Notes under the pieces: generated by a model
Database searches by the model: none
Told to the model about the DNA's origin: nothing
What the model saw: only the letters and a program-made list of their open reading frames with translations
NCBI GenBank assembly: GCA_946479255.1
Contig: CAMLFK010000282.1
Span: forward strand, 1 to 6,380
Direction of reading: 5' to 3'
Source: an uncultured Oxalobacteraceae bacterium
GTDB lineage: Bacteria; Pseudomonadota; Gammaproteobacteria; Burkholderiales; Burkholderiaceae
DNA length: 6,380 bases
In this document: piece after piece, positions 1-5,019 of the stretch
How positions within the stretch are numbered: the stretch's first letter is position 1
How the letters are laid out: each line of letters opens with the position of its first letter
Program-made: the position numbers and the translations under genes

Positions 1-2
1 TG

Positions 3-1733
3 CAGTTCGGCATTACCGTCGCGGTGGCCGTGCTGGTGTCGCTGTTCGTCAGCTTTACGCTGGACCCGATGCTGTCCTCGGTGTGGCCGGACCCGGTGCA
101 GGACCGCTTCAAATACCTGCCGTGGCTGGGCCGCCTGATGGGGCGCATCGAGCATGGCGTCGACCATCTGCACGTGTGGTACGGCAAGGTGCTGGCGGTC
201 GCCCTGGGCTGGCGCAAGACCACCTTGCTGCTGGCCGTGGGCATCTTTGCCGGCAGCCTGGCGCTGATCCCCATGGTCGGCGGCGAAATGTTCCCGCAGA
301 CGGACGACGGCTATATCCGCATGCAGTTCAAGACGCCGGTCGGCTCCAGCCTGGAATACACCGACGGCAAGGTACACCAGGTCGAAGCGGCGCTGCGCGA
401 ATTCAAGGAAATCCAGAATATCAGCACCACGGTCGGCACCTGGGATGGACGCAACACGGCCAACGTCAACATCAAGCTGATCGACCGTAAGGTCACCAAG
501 CGCCGCTCGCAGAAGGAACTGGAGCAGGCCATCCGCGAGCGGCTGGCCCCGGTGGCCGGCATCAGCATGTCGGTCGGCTTCAAGCCCATCTTCATCGCCA
601 TCCTGGGCCAGGACGAAGCCAAGCTCGATTCCGTGGCGCACAAGCTGATGGACAAGATGCGCGCCATTAAAGGCGTGGCCGACCTGGAATACAGCCAGGA
701 AGGCGCCAACCCGGCCACGGTGGTCAAGATCAATAATGAACTGGCCAGCGACCTGGGCCTGTCGACCCAGCACATCGGCAGCGCCTTGCGGCCTTTTGTC
801 GCGGGCGAACAGATCAGCCGCTGGCTGGCACCGGACGGGCAAAACTACGACGTCAACGTGCAGCTGCCCAAGTCCGGCCGGCAGCGGGTGGCGGACCTGG
901 CCGACCTGTCGGTGGCGTCGACCAACCGCGATGCGGCGGGCAACCCCATCATGGTGCCGCTGCGCCAGGTGGTCGAATTCGTGCCCTCGACCAGCCCGCA
1001 AGTACTCAAGCGCCAGGCCCTGGAGCGGCGCGTGGCCATCTATGCCGGCGTGGAAGGCCGCCCCGGTGGCGACGTGGATGCCGACGTCAAAAAGGCCATG
1101 CAGGCGATCGAGTTGCCGGACGGCGTGCGTTTCGACGTTGGCGGCGACGCCCAGCAGATGCAGGAGACCATGGCCGGCGCCGCCAAGGCGCTGGGGATCG
1201 CCATCATCTTCATTTACCTGGTGCTGGCCTCGCAGTTCGGCAGCTTCTTGCAGCCGATCGCCATCATGGTGTCGCTGCCGCTGTCGCTGATCGGCGTGCT
1301 GGCCGCGCTGCTGGTCACGGGCAGTACCTTGAATATTTTCTCGGTGATCGGCGTGGTGATGCTGATGGGACTGGTCACCAAGAACGCGATTCTATTGGTG
1401 GACTTCACCAATCATGGTCAGCGTGAAGGCTTGGCCCAGCGCGAGGCGATCCTGCAGGCGGGCCAGGTGCGCTTGCGGCCGATCCTGATGACCACCCTGG
1501 CGATGGTGTTCGGCATGCTGCCGATGGCCATCGGCATGGGCGATGGGGGCGAATCCCAAGCGCCGATGGGGCGCGCGGTGATCGGCGGGGTGATTACCTC
1601 AACCCTGCTCACGCTGGTCGTGGTGCCGGTGGCGTACACCTACCTCGACAGCCTGGGCAAGCGCGCGGCGCGTTTCTTCAAGGGAGACAAGACGGGCGAA
1701 ACGGAGAGCTCGCTCGCCGCAAAGCTGGCGTAA
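3..1733 (+). CDS. RND multidrug efflux permease, AcrB/HAE1-like (C-terminal half, 5' truncated)
   Basis: This is the inner-membrane, proton-driven pump subunit of a tripartite efflux system, which normally works with a periplasmic adaptor and an outer-membrane channel. The reading frame is open from the left edge (first whole codon at base 3) to TAA at 1731-1733. The 576 residues are a little over half of the roughly 1,030-1,060 usual for the family. Counting from base 3, the window opens in TM6 (FTLDPMLSS). It continues with TM7 (about 73-93), the second periplasmic porter/docking loop (about 94-396), TM8 (397-417), TM9 (418-439), TM10 (443-467), TM11 (493-512) and TM12 (523-548). TM10 has GLVTKNAILLVDF, whose Lys matches the proton-relay Lys940 of AcrB; RLRPILMTT at the start of TM11 matches the AcrB Arg971 region. 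The proton-binding Asp pair of TM4 lies outside the window. The tail after TM12 is short and polar. Substrate cannot be read from this half. Any adaptor gene would be upstream, outside the window. Confidence 0.96.
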   Translation, partial: QFGITVAVAVLVSLFVSFTLDPMLSSVWPDPVQDRFKYLPWLGRLMGRIEHGVDHLHVWYGKVLAVALGWRKTTLLLAVGIFAGSLALIPMVGGEMFPQTDDGYIRMQFKTPVGSSLEYTDGKVHQVEAALREFKEIQNISTTVGTWDGRNTANVNIKLIDRKVTKRRSQKELEQAIRERLAPVAGISMSVGFKPIFIAILGQDEAKLDSVAHKLMDKMRAIKGVADLEYSQEGANPATVVKINNELASDLGLSTQHIGSALRPFVAGEQISRWLAPDGQNYDVNVQLPKSGRQRVADLADLSVASTNRDAAGNPIMVPLRQVVEFVPSTSPQVLKRQALERRVAIYAGVEGRPGGDVDADVKKAMQAIELPDGVRFDVGGDAQQMQETMAGAAKALGIAIIFIYLVLASQFGSFLQPIAIMVSLPLSLIGVLAALLVTGSTLNIFSVIGVVMLMGLVTKNAILLVDFTNHGQREGLAQREAILQAGQVRLRPILMTTLAMVFGMLPMAIGMGDGGESQAPMGRAVIGGVITSTLLTLVVVPVAYTYLDSLGKRAARFFKGDKTGETESSLAAKLA

Positions 1734-1752
1734 GCAAATGTGCGAGCAACAG

Positions 1753-1777
1753 CGTCGTCCTCATGATGAGGACGACG
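1753..1777. terminator. Hairpin between convergent genes, possible bidirectional terminator
   Basis: A perfect inverted repeat has 10-bp arms (CGTCGTCCTC and GAGGACGACG) around an ATGAT loop. It lies 19 bases after the stop of the RND gene and 7 bases after the stop of the convergent small gene. This position suits a shared terminator. Neither strand has a T-run directly after the stem: the only homopolymer, five A's at 1780-1784, is on the wrong side for either direction. It may instead protect mRNA 3' ends or pause polymerase. Confidence 0.45.
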
Positions 1778-1784
1778 GTAAAAA

Positions 1785-1967
1785 TCAGGCGGAGGCCTGG
1801 TCCTGAGGCGGCGCGCTGTCGGCAGCGTCATCGTCGGACTCAGGCGCTTCGCCCTCGCCACCCGGACTATTCTTGGCTTCGAGCTTTTTTCGGGCCTTTT
1901 CCTCCGCCTTTTTCTTCTTCTCTAATTCCCGCTGCCGCTTTTCGTACTGGAAATTAGTTTTAGCCAT
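1785..1967 (-). CDS. Small charged hypothetical protein (60 aa)
   Basis: The gene encodes 60 residues from ATG (complement of 1965-1967) to TGA (complement of 1785-1787). The start is supported by an AGAGGTGA Shine-Dalgarno sequence (complement of 1971-1978), with its GAGG core 6 bases from the ATG. Residues 1-32 are dominated by Lys, Arg and Glu (for example RQRELEKKKKAEEKARKKLE) and should form one long charged helix, perhaps a coiled coil or a nucleic-acid-contacting helix. Residues 33-60 are Gly/Pro/Ser-rich and acidic (ESDDDAAD), probably disordered. There is no signal peptide, membrane segment or Cys. I recall short proteins starting MAKTN-Q-EKRQRELEKK as conserved hypotheticals in betaproteobacteria, but I know no function. 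It lies downstream of xerD on the same strand, 110 bases away, with its own ribosome-binding site, and faces the RND gene. Confidence 0.8.
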   Translation of the reverse strand: MAKTNFQYEKRQRELEKKKKAEEKARKKLEAKNSPGGEGEAPESDDDAADSAPPQDQASA

Positions 1968-2077
1968 GTATCACCTCTGGGTTGTCGGTATAGAAAAGGA
2001 GCCAAATGCACAATAGCCTTAGGCCGTGCAAGCCCCCGCGCCCCCATTATGACCCATCTATGCAAGCGACATTTGAA

Positions 2078-2983
2078 TTAACCGCGTGGGTGGTGCTCGG
2101 CGTGGAGCAGCTTTAAGCGCTCGCGCGCCACATGGGTATAGATTTGCGTCGTAGAAATGTCCGAATGGCCCAGCAATAGCTGGACGACCCGCAGGTCGGC
2201 GCCATGGTTGAGCAAGTGCGTGGCAAAGGCATGCCGCAGTGTATGGGGCGACAGTGGCGCCTTGATGCCGGCGCGCACGGCGTGCTTCTTGATCAGCACC
2301 CAGAACATCTGGCGCGTCATCGCCCCGCCCCGCCCGGTGACGAACAGCGCGTCATCCACCTGCCCATTCAAGATCACCCCGCGCGCCTCGCGCACATAGC
2401 GTTCGATCCACAAGCGCGCCTGCTGGCCGAAGGGCACCAGCCGGGTCTTGCTGCCCTTGCCGGTGATGCGCAGCACGCCGTCGTTCATGCTGAGTTCGAC
2501 CAGTTTGAGCGTGACCAGTTCCGACACCCGCAAGCCGCTGGCATACATTAATTCGAGCATGGAGCGTTCGCGCAGGCCCAGCGGGGTGGACACGTCCGGC
2601 GCCTCCAGCAGCGCCTCGACCTGGGCTTCGGTCAAGGAGTGGACGAAACGCTGTGGCTGTTTGGCCGACGCCATGTTGAGGCAAGGGTCGGCCGCCACCT
2701 GCTTGTTGCGCAGCGCCAGCTGATAAAAGCGTTTAAGGACCGACAGGCGCCGGTTGGCCGAGCTGGGCTTGGTGTCGCCATGGCGCGCGGAAAAATAGGC
2801 TTCCAGATCGTGGCCTTCGACCGCCAGCAGGCAGGCCCGGTCCGGACGTTTGGCTTCCAGCCACTGGACAAAGCCGCGCATGTCGCGCCGGTAGGCATCG
2901 ATGGAGTTTTTCGCCAGGCCCTGCTCCAGCCACAAGGCGTCGCAGAACTCGTCGATCAGTTGAACATTGTCTGCTGCTGCCAT
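2078..2983 (-). CDS. xerD: Tyrosine recombinase XerD
   Basis: XerD works with XerC at the dif site in the terminus to resolve chromosome dimers, activated by FtsK at the septum. The 301-residue length is close to the 298 of E. coli XerD. The N-terminal SAM-like core-binding domain spans about 5-95 (DALWLEQGLAKNSIDAYRRD). The catalytic domain follows at about 115-295. All six catalytic residues are visible: Arg152 (SGLRVSEL), Lys176 (TGKGSK), His247 and Arg250 (SPHTLRHAF), His273 (LLGHSD) and nucleophile Tyr282 (TQIYTHV). The C-terminus HHPRG closely matches the XerD-type ending (HHPRA in E. coli), which with the N-terminal DALWLE favours XerD over XerC or a phage integrase. The ATG (complement of 2981-2983) agrees with the family N-terminus but has no clear Shine-Dalgarno sequence. 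It lies 28 bases inside the end of ogt, so translation is probably coupled to ogt. Confidence 0.96.
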   Translation of the reverse strand: MAAADNVQLIDEFCDALWLEQGLAKNSIDAYRRDMRGFVQWLEAKRPDRACLLAVEGHDLEAYFSARHGDTKPSSANRRLSVLKRFYQLALRNKQVAADPCLNMASAKQPQRFVHSLTEAQVEALLEAPDVSTPLGLRERSMLELMYASGLRVSELVTLKLVELSMNDGVLRITGKGSKTRLVPFGQQARLWIERYVREARGVILNGQVDDALFVTGRGGAMTRQMFWVLIKKHAVRAGIKAPLSPHTLRHAFATHLLNHGADLRVVQLLLGHSDISTTQIYTHVARERLKLLHAEHHPRG

Positions 2984-3480
2984 GGACTATTGCTGACGCC
3001 TTCGTGCTTGAGCAGCCAGCGCTTGACCGACAGATGGAAGCCGTTCTCATCGTCGTGATTGGAAAAGCCGCCCAGCCCGCCGGTGGCGGTGACGCGGTGG
3101 CAGGGAATGACCAGCGGGAACCAGTTGGCGCCGCAAGCCTGGCCGACCGCGCGCGGGGCCGATTCGATCAGCCGGGCCACGTGTCCGTAGGTCACGACGG
3201 TACCACGCGGAATGGCCGAGATGGCTTTCCAGACGCGCTGCTGGAAGGCCGTGCCGGCATCCGCCAATGGCAAGGAAAAGCAGAAATCGGGATCGGCGAA
3301 GTAGCGCAAGACTTGCTCGGCCGCCTGTTCGGCCACCGGATCGGCGGTCTCCTTTTCACTGAAATGGGGCGGCAGATACACCAGTTCGCGCACGCGCCCC
3401 GCTTCGGTGCGCACGCCCATGAAACCGAAGGGCGCGCTCACGATGGCGGAAAACAAGTCGCTATTGGTCTGGGATGTCAT
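2956..3480 (-). CDS. ogt: Methylated-DNA--protein-cysteine S-methyltransferase (Ogt type)
   Basis: This suicide DNA-repair protein moves the alkyl group from O6-alkylguanine (and O4-alkylthymine) to its own cysteine. It has 174 residues, normal for Ogt. It has the usual small N-terminal domain (about 1-75) and a C-terminal winged-helix active domain (about 78-161). The acceptor is Cys127 in VIPCHRV. Other visible family positions are Tyr98 (TVVTYGHVA), Arg110 in the DNA-contacting RAVGQACGAN stretch, Asn119, the GGLGGF turn and Glu160 in KRWLLKHEG. There is no Ada-type N-terminal regulatory domain, so this is the stand-alone form. The ATG is the complement of 3478-3480. I see no strong ribosome-binding site. 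A poor -10-like TAAACT lies only a few bases upstream, so the leader may be very short. It is the first gene of an overlapping pair with xerD; the link is presumably conserved neighbourhood rather than a shared pathway. Confidence 0.95.
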   Translation of the reverse strand: MTSQTNSDLFSAIVSAPFGFMGVRTEAGRVRELVYLPPHFSEKETADPVAEQAAEQVLRYFADPDFCFSLPLADAGTAFQQRVWKAISAIPRGTVVTYGHVARLIESAPRAVGQACGANWFPLVIPCHRVTATGGLGGFSNHDDENGFHLSVKRWLLKHEGVSNSPWQQQTMFN

Positions 3481-3544
3481 GCCATGAGTTTAGCGCACCA
3501 GCAAGGCAAACAAAAGTTTATGCGATCCGGGAGATTTCGACGGG

Positions 3545-3740
3545 CGAAAAAAAACGCACCTTACGGTGCGTTTCAAATTTTGTTCACGTTTTCGGCCGTT
3601 TGGTCAGTGCCAACGGCATTCTGTAAAACGCGCGTCTCCTCGATGTTCTCCGGTATGGACTACCGTGCTCTTATCTACTGCTCCCCCCAAACTACATGTC
3701 TGGTTTCCCCTTGGCCGCACCATAGTGGTGCCAGGAAAGG
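3545..3740 (-). ncRNA. Candidate structured small RNA, about 195 nt, family unknown
   Basis: This gene-free stretch ends at the strong leftward terminator and begins just after a TATGAT box. In the minus-strand RNA I find these hairpins: GCACCA/TGGTGC with loop CTA, flanked by TTTCC/GGAAA (3704-3738); CCAGAC/GTTTGG with loop ATGTA (3687-3703); CGGTA/TACCG with loop GTCCA (3651-3665); and a long arm with CGCGTTTT/AAAACGTG outside and GCCGTT/AACGGC inside (3585-3632). In two helices the imperfect pair is G-U on the minus strand but A-C on the plus strand, and the terminator loop is GNRA only on the minus strand. All three point to minus-strand transcription. Purine-rich stretches between hairpins contain several GGA motifs. 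It does not match what I recall of SRP RNA, tmRNA or RNase P RNA. A divergent 6S RNA (similar length) or a dctP 3'-UTR-derived RNA remain possible. Confidence 0.45.
3547..3573 (-). terminator. Strong intrinsic terminator reading leftward
   Basis: Read on the minus strand, a perfect 9-bp stem (AAACGCACC with GGTGCGTTT) closes a GTAA tetraloop of the stable GNRA type. The stem runs straight into T's, giving eight consecutive T's in all (complement of 3547-3554). This is a textbook Rho-independent terminator. It ends transcription entering from the dctP side before it reaches ogt. It lies about 300 bases after the dctP stop, which is far for a simple operon end, and fits better as the 3' end of the candidate RNA. 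Read on the plus strand there is no clean T-run (TTTCAAATTTT) and no gene to terminate. Confidence 0.85.
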
Positions 3741-3745
3741 TGCCA

Positions 3746-3751
3746 ATCATA
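3746..3751 (-). promoter_or_regulatory. -10-like box TATGAT for the candidate RNA
   Basis: The complement of 3746-3751 reads TATGAT, one mismatch from the sigma-70 -10 consensus. A start about 6-7 bases further on would give an RNA ending at the terminator after roughly 195 nt. It lies in an AT-rich patch (about 3745-3825) with a run of seven A's upstream (complement of 3778-3784). No convincing -35 hexamer occurs at the right spacing, so the call rests on the -10 box and position only. Confidence 0.3.
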
Positions 3752-3871
3752 GCGTATTTAAATTGGGAAACTGTGGCTTTTTTTACACGGCAATTGAAAT
3801 TATTTCAGTTATGAATTTTGTCTGGCAAACAGAGGGAAATCTGTGGTACGCACGAGAGCGCCAATCGGCTT
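3752..3871. other. AT-rich spacer downstream of dctP
   Basis: Together with the candidate RNA this completes the gene-free interval 3481-3871. It is clearly more AT-rich than its surroundings. It contains a short inverted repeat ACAGA/TCTGT with a 6-base loop (3829-3844), about 28 bases after the dctP stop on the minus strand. This has no T-run and is a weak terminator candidate at best. A second small AT-rich palindrome, GAAAT-T-ATTTC, lies at 3796-3806. I see no coding sequence with a ribosome-binding site on either strand. Confidence 0.5.
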
Positions 3872-4870
3872 TCAGCGACTGGCTTCCTTGGCGATCGCGT
3901 TCAGCAGATCCTTGCCGATGCGCGATTCCATATCCTTATGCACAGGCAGCAAAGCCTGGCGCCAGGCTGCCTGTTCCGCCGCGGTCGGCGTGTGAATGGT
4001 GGTCTTGCCCGCCTTGCGGATGGCGGCCAGGGCCAGGTCGTTGTCGCGCTGGGCGATGGCTTTTTCAAACGTGGTGGCGTCGCGCATGGCCGCTTCCAGG
4101 CTGGCGCGTATACCGGCCGGCAAGCCATCCCAGAACTTCTTGTTGACGATGACCGCGTAGCCCAGATAGCCGTGGTTGGACAAGGTCATATGCTTCTGCA
4201 CCTCGTGCATCTTCTGGGTGTACATATTCGACGGCGGATTTTCGGTGCCGTCCACCACGCCGGTTTCGAGCGCCTGGTAGACCTCGGAAAAGGCCAGCAC
4301 TTGCGGGTTGGCGCCAAGGGCGCGCATCTGCGCGTCGAGCACCTTGGAGGACTGGATGCGCATCTTCAGGCCGCGGAAATCGGCCGGCATGCGCAATGGC
4401 CGATTCGCCGACATGACCTTGAAGCCATTGTCCCAGTAAGCCAGCCCGGTGATGCCCTTCGATTCCAGCTTTGCCAGCAGGCTCTTGCCGACCGCGCCTT
4501 CGGTGACCTTGTACAGCCCGGCCTTGGATGGAAAAATGTAAGGCAGGTCGAAGACTTCGAACTCTTTCACGCCCAGCGGGCCGAATTTGGCCAGCGACGG
4601 CGCCAGCATCTGCACCGCGCCCAGCTGCAAGGCTTCCAGCTCTTCCTTGTCCTTGTACAATTGGCTCTCAGGGTAGACTTCGACCCTGACCCGGCCCTTG
4701 GTGGCTTTTTCCGCCAGTGCCTTGAAACGCTCGGCCGCCTGTCCCTTGGGCGTGTCGGTGGCGACCACGTGGCTGAACTTGATGACGATCGGCGCCTGCG
4801 CCCAGGCTTTCATGCTGACGGCGGCCAATGCGCAGGCGGCCACCAGCGATTTGAAGTGCAGGTGTTTGAT
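3872..4870 (-). CDS. dctP: TRAP transporter C4-dicarboxylate-binding periplasmic protein DctP
   Basis: DctP captures C4-dicarboxylates such as succinate, malate and fumarate in the periplasm, normally delivering them to the DctQ/DctM membrane pair. From an ATC codon (complement of 4868-4870) the protein has 332 residues and a complete Sec signal peptide: basic n-region MKHLHFKS, hydrophobic LVAACALAAV and cleavage near KAWA|Q (about residue 24/25). The ATC is 7 bases from a GAGGAG Shine-Dalgarno sequence, and there is no in-frame ATG, GTG or TTG between them. The first conventional start, GTG at 4843 (323 aa), would remove the basic n-region and lacks a ribosome-binding site. The mature protein shows the DctP pattern: IKFSHVV (30-36), the region around FDLPYIFP (107-114), Arg171 in GLKMRIQSS (the family's carboxylate-binding Arg), and EVYQALETGVVDGTENP (196-212). 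No dctQ or dctM follows on this strand. The gene diverges from a DctS-like kinase. The family is certain; the exact substrate and start are inferred. Confidence 0.94.
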   Translation of the reverse strand: MKHLHFKSLVAACALAAVSMKAWAQAPIVIKFSHVVATDTPKGQAAERFKALAEKATKGRVRVEVYPESQLYKDKEELEALQLGAVQMLAPSLAKFGPLGVKEFEVFDLPYIFPSKAGLYKVTEGAVGKSLLAKLESKGITGLAYWDNGFKVMSANRPLRMPADFRGLKMRIQSSKVLDAQMRALGANPQVLAFSEVYQALETGVVDGTENPPSNMYTQKMHEVQKHMTLSNHGYLGYAVIVNKKFWDGLPAGIRASLEAAMRDATTFEKAIAQRDNDLALAAIRKAGKTTIHTPTAAEQAAWRQALLPVHKDMESRIGKDLLNAIAKEASR

Positions 4871-4877
4871 CTTGTGT

Positions 4878-4883
4878 CTCCTC
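4878..4883 (-). promoter_or_regulatory. Shine-Dalgarno sequence that decides the dctP start
   Basis: GAGGAG on the minus strand is a strong match to the 16S anti-Shine-Dalgarno sequence. The codon at ideal distance (7 bases) is ATC at 4870-4868, which opens the only complete signal peptide in the frame. It is too far (34 bases) from the GTG at 4843 to serve that codon. Confidence 0.65.
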
Positions 4884-5019
4884 AGTGAAGGGATATCGCT
4901 ATGGTGCGATCTGTGCGCCCTTCTTTGGACGCTATTATCCAGTGTGCCTGCATGTCATCGGTACGCCAATTGTGGAAAACCACAATCGCGCTTGCATCCA
5001 ATTTCGCCAAACTCTCCGG
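4884..5019. promoter_or_regulatory. Divergent control region between dctP and dctS
   Basis: The two genes start 149 bases apart on opposite strands, so both promoters must lie here or overlap the gene starts. The clearest -10-like motifs overlap each other: GATAAT on the minus strand (complement of 4934-4939) facing dctP, and TATTAT on the plus strand (4933-4938) facing dctS. Neither has a good -35 at standard spacing, as expected for activator-dependent promoters. I found no -24/-12 sigma-54 pattern. A weak inverted repeat, ATCGC/GCGAT with a 6-base spacer, lies at 4895-4910. Confidence 0.45.
4969..4986. promoter_or_regulatory. 18-bp palindrome, probable operator (ATTGTGG-N4-CCACAAT)
   Basis: Perfect 7-bp arms flank an AAAA centre in the dctP-dctS intergenic region. 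The near edge is 33 bases before the dctS ATG, and it lies about 30 bases upstream of the -10-like box facing dctP. That is a typical place for an activator dimer. The natural candidate protein is the response regulator partner of DctS (DctR, FixJ/NarL-like in Rhodobacter), expected beyond the right edge. Symmetry and position are seen; the bound protein is inferred. Confidence 0.5.

Noticed and set aside
3119..3121. Trp120 in Ogt where many family members have Pro after the conserved Asn
   Set aside because: This position varies in the family (E. coli Ada has Lys), and all catalytic residues are intact, so it is not evidence of altered function.
3604..3723. 39-codon open frame on the minus strand inside the candidate RNA (ATG complement of 3721-3723)
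   Set aside because: There is no Shine-Dalgarno sequence, its ATG is buried in the GCACCA/TGGTGC hairpin, and the peptide has no recognisable features. A dual-function RNA is not excluded.
3778..3784. Run of seven T's on the plus strand, considered as a terminator
   Set aside because: There is no stable stem immediately before it and no plus-strand gene leads into it; it more likely forms part of the AT-rich patch upstream of the candidate RNA.
3004..4146. Open frame of 380 codons on the plus strand across ogt, the intergenic interval and dctP
   Set aside because: It runs antisense to two certain genes and through a terminator, has low-complexity composition and no domain.
3818..4888. Long open frame (356 codons) on the plus strand opposite dctP
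   Set aside because: It mirrors dctP codons in a GC-rich genome, has no recognisable domain, and dctP on the other strand matches its family over its whole length.
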